A DNA stretch of 64,000 nucleotides from Epiperipatus broadwayi (Eukaryota; Onychophora; Udeonychophora; Euonychophora; Peripatidae), in the NCBI GenBank assembly GCA_028023455.1, contig JAQFVV010012510.1, positions 2,957,420 to 3,021,419 of the forward strand. Direction: 5' to 3'. Of the stretch, positions 9,685 through 22,384 are shown piece after piece. Numbering within the stretch: position 1 is the stretch's first letter; every line of letters begins with the position of its first letter. The position numbers were made by a program, and so were the translations under genes. Below the pieces are notes generated by a model. It was given only the letters and a program-made list of their open reading frames with translations, made no database searches and had not been told where the DNA came from.

Positions 9685-10310
9685 AAGGGACTTGAAGTCA
9701 GACTTTCAAATTCCCACAGCTATCCAATCCATCTTATATAACTGATACACATGACCACATTTGTGTGAAAAAGATAAATGATCTCCAATATTTGTATTTT
9801 ATGCTAAATTAGCACTCATCAATTGGTCCAGATCATCATCTCCAACACATATTTACAATCACTGCTCAGTTTATATTAAAACAGGCAAAACTCACTATAC
9901 GTATCACCACACACAGCAAAATAGAATAAGCATAAAAGTGGTGGCCATGTGATGTTTATCAGTTTATATTAAAATGGCAAATCTTCAAAGTTTAATGGAC
10001 AAGCTTCAATCTTCTCCACTCTTCAACACTTTAGCCATTCATATCATTGAAAATCATCAAGGGCTTTGAGCATTTCATCCTGGCTGATGAGTTGGAGATT
10101 GGAGAAGATTGAAGCTAGTCCATTAAAGGTTGAAGATTTGATATCTTAATATAAACTGAGCAGTATTAGTATGTATATATTGAAGATGATGATCTGAACC
10201 AAATGATGATTGCTGATTCAGCACAAAAAAATTATATTGAAGATCAATTATCTTTTTCACATGTATATAATCATGTGTATCAGTTGTATAAGATAGAATG
10301 TATATATATA
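9685..10310. repeat. R1 family head-to-head palindrome with nested R2 fragment
   Basis: The left half (9685-9880, minus orientation) and right half (10,070-10,310, plus) are inverted R1 copies. An R2 end fragment lies at about 9890-9960 (AAAACAGGCAAAACTCACTA, GGCCATGTGATGTTTATC). Both R1 halves contain ribozyme-like segments with damaged cores: TTGATGA plus AAAA on the minus strand near 9835-9800, and ATGATGA plus AAAA at about 10,203-10,228. In both, the G before AAA has become A. Confidence 0.7.
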
Positions 10311-10389
10311 TATATAATCTAAAAAATGTCCGTTAATTAAAAATTATTGTAATAACTAGAAATACCTCTTATAAATATACTATACGAAA

Positions 10390-10562
10390 GTTTCAAATAA
10401 TTTTAACGGTAAAAATAATAAAATATATATTTTAATTATTCAGTAGTGCTTTCAATTACATATTACTTTACAGTTTGTAAAGATTACAATGTAATTGAAA
10501 GAGCTACTAATTAATTAAGATGTATATTTTATAATTTTTACAGTTAAAATTATTTGGAACTT
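10390..10562. repeat. Small inverted repeat (MITE-like)
   Basis: AAGTTTCAAATAATTTTAAC ... CTTTCAATTACAT is mirrored by ATGTAATTGAAAG ... TTAAAATTATTTGGAACTT. Arms are about 75 bp with a loop of about 20 bp. Confidence 0.7.
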
Positions 10563-10569
10563 ATATATA

Positions 10570-11490
10570 TAAATCATGACTTTATTCATTACATTTTTAT
10601 ATATTTTCCTGTTAAGATAAATCTATATCTATAATGCTATTAATAGAGTGTGTGACTGAGGATATTTGAAAGTGAGTAAAAAATGAGATTAAAATATAAA
10701 TCTGTAGAAGAGGGCATACCTAATAAAAGTGTTCTAAGTTTTTTTTATGGCACAGTGTATAAAAGGCATTCATATTAGTAACATTCATTCTTCTGGAAAG
10801 AAAAAATATTTGTAAATGATGCTCTAAGTTTAATTTTTATGGGGAATTTCAGATATTTCGTCTCTAAACATCAATACATAAAATTTCTTAATTATAATCC
10901 ATGTTGTCAATCAAAAACATGTATTGGGATAATATGTGCCAGTATTTAACCTTATTTGAAAAAAATGAGTTGAAATTGTATAATTTGGAAAGCAGTCATT
11001 AATATTTTAATAACACTGTAAGGGTCTATCTAGGATTGTCATGAGAAGGCAATTTTGAATATTAACTAGATGTTAAAATATCTGACTATTTTATTTACTT
11101 ATCTCCAAAGATAAAATACAGGTTTGATAAAGACTATTGTGTTAAGTGGGTGTTTGAATGTTTTTATTTAATCACTGCCTTTTCCTTGCTTTAACCTTTT
11201 CATGGGAAATTTTTTTTTATTTTCATTGGCCAAGTGAATTAAAGTTTTATAACTTTTGATTGGTCAATTAACAAACTCAGCTGTAAAAATATATCCATCT
11301 TTTAATATATTCATTTTAGTTTCATTTGTAAAAAGTATATTAATAATTTGTCAGATTGTGAAAGTGAACGAAAGTTTTTTCAAAAATAAATTTCTATTTA
11401 TAATTATAAAAATATTTTATAGCAGAGAACCTCAAAAAAATGTTTGCAACCTATTAGAAAATGTTGAGTATGTCAGTGATTTTTTTTCTC
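10570..11490. other. AT-rich spacer, no gene seen
   Basis: The reading frame at 11,256-11,507 shows no recognisable motif. Confidence 0.55.
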
Positions 11491-11492
11491 AA

Positions 11493-11915
11493 TTTATGTT
11501 CCTGTAAAAGTAAAGAATTTCTTACTAAAATCTTACTATTTTCCTAAAATAATTTATATTTTCAGCATATTTTACCAAAATACATTATAATATGTAAATA
11601 AATGTCAGCAAAATACTCTAAATTATTCATTTCTATTTGAAAATGAAATAAAGAGCTTGGGGTGATGAAAATTGTTGACAGGTGTCAATATTGTTGTTAG
11701 TGCTGCCTTTGTTTTCAGTTTACGTTCATGTAAAAGCATACAATTTTTTATCTAAAATCTCACTATTTTTCTAAAAATAATTATATTATCAGCATATTTT
11801 ATCAAAATAATTCATAATATGTACAAAAAATAATAATAATAAAATATTCTAAAATATTAATTTTCATTTCCAAAGTCAAAACAAAAGTTGGAGCGATGAA
11901 AATTATTGACAATAG
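11493..11915. repeat. Tandem direct repeat, two units of about 220 bp
   Basis: Unit 1 starts TTTATGTTCCTGTAAAAG near 11,493 and unit 2 starts TTTACGTTCATGTAAAAG near 11,719. Shared landmarks are TTTTCTAAAA/TAATT, CAGCATATTTTA and GATGAAAATT(G/A)TTGACA. The units have diverged well beyond polymorphism, so this is an old duplication. Confidence 0.7.
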
Positions 11916-13285
11916 TCTGAAATGTGAACCAAGCAATAAGTATCTAGGAAATCCTGCCTTCTCCAGTGTTGTAGCTTCTTACATCAATATTATTGATTTT
12001 TACTTGTAAAATAATTTTAGAGAGGACAGCATCTTACAGTGCATTTTAAGCTTTAAAATAAGCATAAAAACACTACTATAGCTCAAAAATTGATGTTTTT
12101 CGAGTGATTTGAAGCCATGATGGTCCTGACACAGTAATTCTAGTGCAAGAGTTAACCCAACTTGAAGATTAATGAATTCATGTTTTAATTGAATGAAGTA
12201 GTAACTTTATGGTGGTTAGCTAGTAAAAGAGATTTTGGGAAGGACTAACATATTTATGAAAAAAACCTTTACACGAATAAAAAAAAATGTGATTTAGATA
12301 GATAATATATAATGCTGTCAATGAAAACCAGAAGGTTGTTCTGAGTAACAGATGCACCCAGGAATTATGAGAAGGTACTATCAAAAAAAAATTTTAATAT
12401 TGCCTACAAAGATGTTTTATATTAATGTCTTATGAAATATGAGTAAGCACAGCTTTGAATAGTTGTCAAAAATTGTACTAAAAGTAAGTCAAGTGTTTTT
12501 CTGGGAAAAAATGATTAAATTAGCTTTTTAACTAAATGAGAGAAACATATATGCTTATATATATATATATATCCATTCTTGCTATTAAAAGGTGTGAAGG
12601 TTGCCTTGACAGCAGTTAGAAATATTGGTTGCTATATTTACTGTGAATGTTTAGGTGGTTACTGGTTTGGAAACTAATTATATATATATATATATATGTT
12701 CCATCCAGTGGCACAAAGATTATTAGTGTATAGAAATGAAGCTGTAATAATCAAAACAAAAGTACTTTTTTTTAAAACACTTCAGTTAACATTCGTTATC
12801 CCCCCCCCCTACAAGATTAAAAGTTTTAATAAAAATATAATTATTAAAATTTTAAAAAATGAAATTCTGGATGTCAAATATACATTTTAATTGCAGATAT
12901 GTTTTTTATAAAGTTTAAAATCACAAAATGCATATTATTCTGAAATTTAAATATATATATATATATTCATTTTGTTAGTAATAAAATTCTAAGAGAAACC
13001 TTGTTTCTAAGAAACAATAGTAAAATTTGAAAGCAATGAATAAAAGTAGATGAGCTGGAGATGATACAAATCTAAATGTAATTCTAAGCATAAAAGTAAA
13101 ATTAAAAGAAATAGACTGTTTTCAAAAAGCAGCAATGAATAAATAAATAAAGGATATAAAGTTATGTCAGACATTTTATCTGTCTTACATTTTTTGCCTC
13201 ATGTCAGAAATTTATTAAATATATGAATTTTAGTATTTTTATTTTTTTCTTTATTTACATCTTTTAGAATAGCATATAACTTTAA
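11916..13285. other. AT-rich spacer with TA runs
   Basis: TA runs at about 12,556-12,570, 12,679-12,696 and 12,951-12,965, and a C run at 12,801-12,809. No gene seen. Confidence 0.55.
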
Positions 13286-13291
13286 TAGTGT

Positions 13292-13715
13292 GTATCAGTG
13301 ATGCCCAACCTTTTTACACTTGTAACTGTCTGAAATCTCTTTCCTCAGATAAAACTTTGCCATGACACATTATTTGTTTTTGATCATGCCTAAATTATAA
13401 GTATGAGTATGGAAGGTTAGTAATTTTAATTAATATACAAATTTATATTTCTTAATATTTTAGTATTAAACACATACAATTTAAAATGACATTTTAAAAA
13501 TAAATGCTATATTTATAAAAAACAAACAAATTATGATACGTGCAAAAATAATTCATTTTCATGTGTCTTTGATCTGTTTTTAAAAATTAAATCATTTTTG
13601 TAAAAAAACATATTGTCCAAAGCTTAAGAGAATTTCTTAAAAATTTTGTGACCCTCAACAATTTGCATGTGATCCTCTGAAAAGTCACAACCCTCTGGTA
13701 TATATTAATACAGTG
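13292..13715. mobile_element. hAT-like MITE (tentative)
   Basis: The left end CAGTGATGCCCAACCTTTTT resembles the common hAT terminal sequence CAGTGGTTCCCAACC. The right end (GTCACAACCCTCTGG ... ATACAGTG) is a poorer match. There is no coding capacity. The assignment rests mainly on one end. Confidence 0.4.
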
Positions 13716-13744
13716 CATATTGTGGCTTCACTATATATATATAT

Positions 13745-14120
13745 ATTCTGCCCTCCTCCTCCGTTCTCGTCCTCCATAACATTATATAGTGTTTAAAATA
13801 TATTCCGGGTTCTAGCTCAGTTTAACAAATGAAATTATCTACTTCTGTAAATATGTCTATTGACAATCTCCCGATTTACATGAACGAATTCAAATACTAA
13901 ACTATATGTAATTCCGCTACACATCGTGCAGTCTCATTGGAAAAGCAAAATTTAACCTTGTTAGTTGAATCCAACCTATCGATTGTAGTTCCAACTACAC
14001 ATCGTGCAACACGTTGGGCGATCACAATCTGCCCTCCTCCTCCGTCCACGTAACTTCTCCTTTAAATTTTCATATAGCGTTTAAAATATATTCCGGGTTC
14101 TAGCTCAGTTTACCAAATGA
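13745..14120. repeat. Direct repeat pair, about 90 bp each, 283 bp apart
   Basis: TCTGCCCTCCTCCTCCGT at 13,747 recurs at 14,030. In both, TTTAAAATATATTCCGGGTT and CTAGCTCAGTTTA follow. Between them, CTACACATCGTGCA occurs twice (near 13,917 and 13,994). It looks like two units of a longer tandem or a dimeric element. Confidence 0.7.
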
Positions 14121-14564
14121 ATAAATGAAATATCCAGCATTAATTAAAAATGATCACTAGCTCTAACTTTTAAAATACAAGTACAATTATATTTGTAAAT
14201 GAATTAATAAATATTTATTATTTTCATGAGACATGGAGTGACGACACGGAGAACGAGATAGACTACATTGAGATATTATCCACATGATACTATCTCAATG
14301 GCATAAGAACACTATACTAAATAACTAACTCATAGTATTCTTACGACTTTCTGAGCTCTTTTCACTATGATTAAAATAATAATCATGTCTTAATATTATT
14401 TGTAATAATAATCTAGCTCAATTAAATAAGATTAAGTAAATAAATAGAATAAATAAAATAAAATAAAATCTCAGGTTCATAAATTGTATTCTAACTGATT
14501 TAAAATTACGGTAGTAAACTATGAAAAGGGAATTTTATGTCATAATTCACTACGCAGCAACTAA

Positions 14565-14572
14565 CAATAATA

Positions 14573-14624
<52 letters not shown>
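14565..14624. repeat. Trinucleotide microsatellite (AAT)n
   Basis: About 18 units of AAT/ATA, ending in ATAATATAATATAATC. Confidence 0.95.
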
Positions 14625-17600
14625 TAATATAATCTTCTTACTTCCTAAATGAAATAAATAATTACATACGTGGCAGTATTTTAATAATCCGACAACAAAA
14701 TACGTGTGGTAACATTAGCATATAATTTAATGTAATATTGTGGCAACCAACTTATGACCAATAAATGATATAATTATGATCTTTTAATTTTATCATACAA
14801 ATAAATTTTCAAAATTTATTATAACACTTTTATGTTTACCTATTTTGTGCAAAACTATATGTCTGTTTCAATTATAAATGTGTATTGTGATATCATGCAT
14901 CCATGTGGAGAAATAATAACGAAGACACAAAGCTTTATAATAAATTTACAACAAAGTTTATTAATAACAAAAACAAATAACAATCTTTACATTATGTACA
15001 TTGGATATTCTTACTCTCCTATCACAAAATTATTTTACTAGTTTATACAATAAAACCAAACTTCTACTTATTTTTCTAGTTAATTCTTATCTTTTAAATA
15101 CTTAAGAAAGTACAGTATTATTATTATTGGATTTCTTATTTTAGTTTAGCTTGTTACAAAATGTATTTATTTATAATTATCACTAATACTTTGTATCCCT
15201 ACTATTTTTTAAAATTATATTTTTATAAAATTACATTCGTAGTAAACATTCTACAAAATCATCAACTCTAATTTTATATTAGTTATATGGAATCCTACAG
15301 ATTCCAAAACATTCTTCTACATTTGATATTAAGTTTTATTGTTCACTATACAATGCTTATTAATCTAATATACTCATTCAAGCCTTGCTTCGGATGGTAA
15401 TTACAATTATTAACACACCATGCACAAATATATGTGTCTATTACACATTATTGAATTATTTTCTTAACAAACATGCAATATTTATTTTCTAAATATTATT
15501 ATAAAAATATTCAAATTTTATTATCACTTAAAAAAAAACTTTGTTTTAGATTTCTCTTTTAAAAAATCTTATATTCGTTTCCAAATTGTTTTTAAACTGT
15601 ATTATATGATTCTTTCTCTCTTTATGATTTTTGTACTTTCATTTTTAAAATTACACAATTCTAACACATTCCAGTAAATCAACTATTCTTACTTAAACGA
15701 TAACCTATCTTCAATTCTATTTTATTCATTATTTCTGTAAAAATATCTTTCTGACGATGCAGATTCACGAAACAAGGATAGCGAAAATAGATGCACAGGA
15801 TCAAAATAACTAGAATATTATCCATTATAAACCTTGATAATAATGGCACAGTGAATTCAAAGACACTATAGAGGAGTGACCTTTGTCTGTCTACCCACCT
15901 ATATTATAGGAGTGATGCTAAAGCTATTTCTTCAGCTTTATATAACATCAAAGAGTTTAAAAGATACGTAAAGACACTGTCCAAAATATATGTGTTCAGT
16001 GATAGTGCTTAGTTAGCTATACTGAAATCACACAAACTAACTATGATCCAAATACTTTATTTTTCTTATTTCTTAGCAAAACATCATCTTGGTTTCCTCT
16101 ACACTAGTACTACCAAGTCACTATCCGATCTTATTTCTCTAGATTTTTCTATACAGTACATCGACAAATTCTTATCTACATTTCTAACAATAATAAAATT
16201 CATTTTATTTCAAAACTATACAGCTGTTCTCTAAGAAAATCTTTTACTACTTTTCTCTTATATTTATCATATACACACTATTTTAAAATATCTAAATACT
16301 TTGTTACATGAAAGTTCAAAAGAATCACACAATTGTTTTGACAACTTATACTACTAATTATACTTGAAATAACTTATTGCATGCATATTTTAAAATTATT
16401 CTTATCTCAGAATATGTTTTAATGTTGTATAAAATGTGTACTTATAATTTTAAAACTTTCACACATCATTCTTAATCAATCGATGATCTAAAAAAAATGC
16501 ATTATGCATTATGAATAAATACCAAAATTACCAAAACGATCTTGATCTTCTCGATCGTGTTCTGTAGGCTTCACCATCCCATTAATTCTTGTAGATATAA
16601 AAATTCCATACATACTTTTTATTTTTAAAACAATATTTCTATCATTCTATTAAGCTATTATATTTAAATCTCATTATTATTAAATTTATGTTTATATGTT
16701 TTCCCTAATCTAATATAGCATTTTATATTTAAAAATAAATTAATAAAATATTTAAATTATATTTACGATACTTCTTCACCAGACTTTCTTGAACTGTTCA
16801 TATTTAAGCTAAAAAAAAAAATATATTTTATTTCTTCTTCAGTCACTTAATGTTCTATTTTAAAGTAAAACAATAGCTCTGTTTAATAAATCTTCATAGA
16901 CGACAATCCTTGGTTTTCACAATATTGTATATAATTATTAATTCATGGCCTTCTCTTTTACTATTGTCTGCTAATATTTTCTTTTACTATTGTCTGCTAA
17001 TATTTTCCCGCGCGACTTTTCAGATGCATCTTCTAGGTACATTTATTTAAATATTTAATAAAATTTTCCTATTTCCATGGATCCATTTTCATTTAGTAAT
17101 TTAATTTTATCTTTTCTAAATCAAGCATTTCTTCCATTGAGTACTTTATAATATTTTTTTCTGATAAGATAAAGTTTTTTCGGCTCCTTTTCTATAAAAT
17201 ACATAACAGCACTTTCATATTGTTCTATTACTTTTTCTTTCTTTGAAATTCTGGTACTATATTTTTATAATATCTTTTTAAAAGATAACATTCTTTCTTC
17301 ATCATTAATTTTTTTATATAATAAAACGCATATTAAATTTTTTTCCATAGAGAAGAACAAAATAACTTTAAAGTAGCCTTATAATTTTGCGTCATAATTT
17401 TTTCCTGACGGCATATAACTTCTCTTTTATGTTTTCGTATAGCGTCCCAATTATATTTCTCTGAGTTATAACAATCAGTTTCTGGTTGAGCAGAAATAAA
17501 GTTGTATAAAGATAATTTCCAAATATTTTTCCTTCGGTAATAAATTTAGGTATTTTTCCTTGTACTTCCATCTCTACTGTAGGTTTTTGGTTAAATTCGA

Positions 17601-18650
17601 ATAAATTTCCCTGGTAAGATAACTTTTAAAATTAGCAATTCATATCGATACAGTCAAAATATATTATAAGTTACAGAAGAACTTTTTTAAAATAAATACA
17701 AAATTTTAAATTTATATCACTTTTCCAGCTACGGTGTTATCAGCTAAAAAATGTGTTACTTTCCCTTTCACTTACACATTACTTCTCCCGCTCTGTATAA
17801 TTCTTATTTTTGTCTGCTAATTTACCTCCGTTGATTGGTTAATATCTTTATAGCGCGAACAGATTTACACATTTTAGTTTTATAACAGATTAGACGTTTA
17901 AAATAAAGAATTGATGACGTCATGTCTCAAAATATTATTTAGACTAGTATTTTTAAATTCAATTATACTTTTATAAAAATTATTTAAACTTTAAAAACAA
18001 TTATTAAAACAATATTTAATATTTTAAACTTTTACTTTAATGATCGATGGCAATTATATCTAGTTTCAAATTCACAAACTTTATTATTATTCTAACAAGC
18101 GTGTGTGTGAAGGTATATAATATACAGTCACGTGTTTATTAACTTTATCAAATGATCTTTTATTTACGTCTCGGTCTAAATTACCAAAACTGATATATGT
18201 TATAAAAAAATTTGGAAAATAATTTAAAAAAATATAGAACTAAATGTAATTCTCACCATCCTAAAGTTTATTTTAAACTATACTCTATTAATTTTGACTA
18301 TTAAATATAATTATAGCACTACATCTGGCATTTATTTAATTTATTAGTTTGAAAATATTATACTCAAATTATTAATCTGCTTTTAACTATCTATAGCTGT
18401 ATTATTTTATATGGCCAGCTTTTACAACCATAAGCAAGAATATAATCAAGCTTTATTTAACTGTTTTCTTTTAAAATAATCTATTACATTTTTATATACC
18501 AGGTATTTTCAGCTTAAAATTGTACTATAAAATTTAATTATCCTATTATTATTTATATATCATACAAATATAACTTAAAATTTAAAATTTTTTAGTAATT
18601 GACCTTTCTACCTTATTATGACCTACAGAGAGGGGCACAATATATATATA
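14625..18650. other. 4-kb AT-rich region without a recognised gene
   Basis: No coding signal is convincing on either strand. A 27-bp tandem duplication lies at about 16,954-17,007 (TCTTTTACTATTGTCTGCTA twice). A segment near 17,410-17,450 (ATAACTTCTC ... TATAGCGT) resembles part of the 14.04-14.09 kb repeat, so remnants of that element may extend here. The reading frames at 14,832-15,041 and 16,043-16,234 have no family resemblance. Confidence 0.5.
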
Positions 18651-20970
18651 CAATTATAAGTAATATTTTACTATATATATCCTATCCATCACTACTGAGT
18701 TCAAACCCTGTAACTCAATTAGAAGATAAAGCAGAGTGAATAACTAATTTCACTCATTATTATTGTTAAAATGGGGATTAAACTGGTAGCTATCAGTTAT
18801 ATTTCCTGATCACCCTATTTGTATAACCATCTCCAATAGCGTCAGCCAAGTTTAGCCAAAGTAAAGCATTTTATAAAGCCCCAGGAGTTTTAAGTACCAC
18901 TTTTATAGAAAGATGCTGTACAAGATCCTTCAACATCACCTTACAAGATATACCATATGCTAGTTTATTATTAAATTTTCAAGGTATTGAATAACTATCT
19001 TACAATAAATACACACATTATTCATATTAACTATGGAGTGAGGTGAATGAAACATTGAACACCAGTTCTTAACTAAATATAGCATAAAAACTTATTTTAT
19101 TATTTTTAATTAGAAACATAAAAATCAAACAAACAAGCAAAAAATATTTATAATAATGATAACACAAAAGAAGAAAAAAATCTCATCTATAATACATTAC
19201 TTAACAATAAGAGGTTGTCCCCTTCTTTCTATTCGTTTCTTACTGTATAAACTAATACAGCAGATTATGGGCATATAAAAACACACATACATAAAATAAC
19301 AAACAAATATATAAATAATACCCATGCTGATCCATAATATTACACAAAAACAATATCAGGAAGGTAGAATATATTTTAACTCATGTTTTTTTTTACACAT
19401 TAATGAATAATATTTATATAATTCTATATGTAGGCATACATTCCTATACATATAGCTTGATTTAGATAAGATATTAATTTCTTAAATTAATATATTTCTA
19501 AAAAGAAAACATAAGAAAATAATAATAATAAATTTAAGTGTTTTTTTCTTACTTATACTAAAATGGGGGGAATACACATTTCATTTCTGCTCTCTCTAAA
19601 TATTTAAAAGACTCATCTGCAATAATTATTTGCACAAGACAGTAAATAATTCTGGCTTCTATGATTACCACTTTCCCCTGATCTTCATAGCTAAAACAAA
19701 CTTCCCTGACATGCTCAAACTTAACAAACAAGAGAAAAAGATGATTTTGATTCTCTACGTTTCTTGCTATGCGGGGTTTCAGCATAATGGTACAGCTCAC
19801 TCAGTGATTATTTGAAGATTAGACCTGGTGTACTTGTTGAACATTTATCCCATTTTGTTTAGTTTACTTAACTCTTCTGGCTGCATTAACATTTTTTTTC
19901 TTTTCCAGACTTTCAAAAATGGATTCCAACAGTTCTCCAATATTTTTTTTATTTCCACACTATAGTTGTCTCACTCACTAATCACCATCCATTCACTGAC
20001 TCTGTCCTCACTTTCTCCTTGCTCTGACTTCTGATTTTGTACTGCTAACTGCTCACTGACTCTCTTTTTATTCAATACACACACAAAAGAACAAAATGTT
20101 ATATATAATCTTGATTTCAATTAATTTATTTTTCTCTCAGCACATAGATGAATCTTATTTTTTTTACAAAATTAAGAATTTCAAGAATTTTATCAACACT
20201 TTATAAATCAAATTTTGATACAATCCCTTGGTACATTTAAAAAATAATCGCAAATAAAATAAAAATAGTTGCAATATGCAAATATTGTACTACTTATCTG
20301 ATTACAATATAAATATGTGTGTATATATATATATATTGCCCACAAACATCATTTTGGTTTTTAAATTATATTCATACTTTTAAATTTTATAAGTCAACTA
20401 ACACTTAAATACAGTGCTTGCTAACAAAAACTTGTGATGGTGGTTTGATCATCATCAGTCACCATGATAATATATATAATGTTCCACTCAAAATATGACT
20501 GGTGATAGGTGCACACTCTTTCTCTCTCCCTCTCTCTAAGATTCTTGCATCCCTAAATCATCATGTATGTTATATAGCAACATAGTTTTTCTATTAACCA
20601 CAAAACTTTTAAGATGCTAACATGTCTAAATCATGAATTATGGTATGAAATGTGACGGGGTATATTGTATCAACTCATGATAGAACAATATTTTAACATT
20701 AATTTTTGTTTAAAATTGAACATTTTCAATTGGATTTTAAAATTTCATGATAACAGATAAAACAATGAAAACAGTACATGAAAGTGTAAAACAATATGAC
20801 ATATTTTATATCATAATTTATGATCTAGACAGTCAAGTAGTTAAAATTTCTATAGTGAATAGATAAATTATGTCATTATATAGTACACATTGATACAGAG
20901 ATAGAGCTTTAGGCCACTTGAAAAAAATATTTTTTTTAATTGGCTATACTAATAACTGAAGGGTGGTCTT
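18651..20970. other. AT-rich region; one unassigned short frame
   Basis: A minus-strand frame of 80 codons (19,800-19,558) is less A/T-driven than its surroundings. It is overlapped by an open frame on the other strand and shows no motif I recognise. Pyrimidine-rich stretches lie at about 19,970-20,060 and 20,516-20,538. No gene is claimed. Confidence 0.4.
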
Positions 20971-20974
20971 TGAG

Positions 20975-21270
20975 CGTTCCATCATCAGATTTTCAATTGG
21001 ATGGACAGTTGAAGAGTTGGAGTGTGGAGTGGATTGAAGCCTGTTCATTAAAGTATGGGGATTGGCTATCTTAATATATATCTGAGCACTTATTGCATAT
21101 ATGTGTGAAGATGATAATCTGGACCAACTAATGTTTGCTGGTTTAGCACGAAATACATATATTGGTGATTATTTATCTTTTCAACATATATGTGTTCAAG
21201 TGTATCAGTGATATGAGATAAAGTGGTGACTGGTGGGTCATGTGAAAGTCTGTGCTCATATACCCTATAT
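20975..21270 (+). repeat. R1 family repeat, copy B (broken ribozyme core, perfect helices)
   Basis: Aligns with 4140-4445. Helix I strands ACCAA (21,123-21,127) with TTGGT (21,162-21,166), and AAGAT (21,108-21,112) with ATCTT (21,175-21,179), are fully complementary. GAAA (21,150-21,153) is preceded by C, giving the CpG expected for a G10.1-C11.1 ancestor. The other core strand is CTAATGT instead of CTGATGA (21,128-21,134), so this copy cannot cleave. It ends in CCCTATATATTGG like the 4.4-kb copy. Confidence 0.75.
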
Positions 21271-21294
21271 ATTGGTTATATTATAAATACATAC

Positions 21295-21440
21295 TTGAAT
21301 GATAAACATCACATGATCACCATTTCTTATGCCTGCTTATAACTGTAGTTAAAACAGCTAAAAACTCACTATACAGGCAAAGCCATCCATTGATTACTCT
21401 AGCTTGCTGTGTGTGGCAATACGTATAATGAGTTTTTGCC
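21295..21440. repeat. Short R2 family palindrome
   Basis: GATAAACATCACATGATCAC and AAAACTCACTATAC are mirrored by GTATAATGAGTTTTTGCC; the centre is the ATCCATTGATTACTCTAGCT module. It is a deletion derivative of R2. Confidence 0.7.
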
Positions 21441-21930
21441 TATTTTTATACTTGAATGATACCATTTTTTAGAAAATAATTCAAAATATCTTAAGTTTTT
21501 TTAATATTTTGCATATTTCACTTGTTTTTTTTTTCTACTTCTGTCTAATTTTATACTCATATTTATTTTTCCTACATGAACTTTTCAATCTAATTTCTAA
21601 AAATATATATTAATCTTCTGTATAGTAGCTGTTCTTTTTTTAGTGAATCACATATTTAAATCTAATGGATGACTATTTCTTTATTTTAGATACATCAGAA
21701 GAATTAATTCAAAAATTTGCCTTCTAAGTTTTTCAGCTGCCTTTCAAAATATTAAATTCACTTCATAATATCTTACTACATTCAGAAGGTCTACTTAAAA
21801 AAAAATTTCACTTTATTTTAGTTCTTAATTCCCATCAAATCTTACAACAATTAAAATATTGTAGAAAAGCCTTAGAAAATAAGAATATACAATATATATT
21901 TGTCTGAAGGTTTGTAATGATGGTATATTA
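21441..21930. other. AT-rich spacer, no gene seen
   Basis: Nothing recognised beyond A/T homopolymers. Confidence 0.55.
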
Positions 21931-22376
21931 TAAGATGTTATATGTTGGACTATTTCCACCATTTATGAATGAATGTTGAATGTACAGAAAATTTTAAACT
22001 TTATTTAAACTTTCCAAATACAAATGACTTGTTAGTAATAACACACAAATAGACAATACACATTAGTAATTACACAACATTTTGAGTAGTATTATTCTCC
22101 ACTCTTCATCAGGTGTTGCTGGCCTATATGCACAGTGACAATATTTGCTTAGAAGTTGAACTCGCACCTTTAGATTCTTGAATATCGAATTTTAAGGCAA
22201 ACACTCTACCAACTGAAACATTGTGTAATTACTAACCTGTATTGTCTATTTGTGTGTTATTACTAACAAGTTGTTTGTATTTGGAAAGTTTAAATAAAGT
22301 TTAAAATTTTCTGTACATTCAACATTCAACATTCACTCATAAATGATGGAAATAGTCCAACATATAACATCTTACA
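21931..22376 (-). mobile_element. Foldback element with a tRNA-like core
   Basis: The arms, about 110 bp each, are inverted copies: TAAGATGTTATATGTTGGAC at the left and GTCCAACATATAACATCTTA at the right, continuing through TTTAAACTTTCCAAATACAA. The centre on the minus strand is a decayed tRNA-like unit (CAGTTGGTAGAGTG A-box, AGGTGCGAGTTC B-box). After it comes ACACCTGATGAAGAGTGGAG. The related copy at 49.49-49.86 kb has a much better tRNA-like core. The LTR element starts 9 bp beyond the right arm. Confidence 0.7.
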
Positions 22377-22384
22377 ATGTATAT

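Noticed and set aside
14740-15000. Possible solo LTR on the minus strand (GGTTGCCACA end, AATAAACTTTGTTGTAAATT)
   Set aside because: Only one copy, no matching partner, no target duplication and no second terminus could be located.
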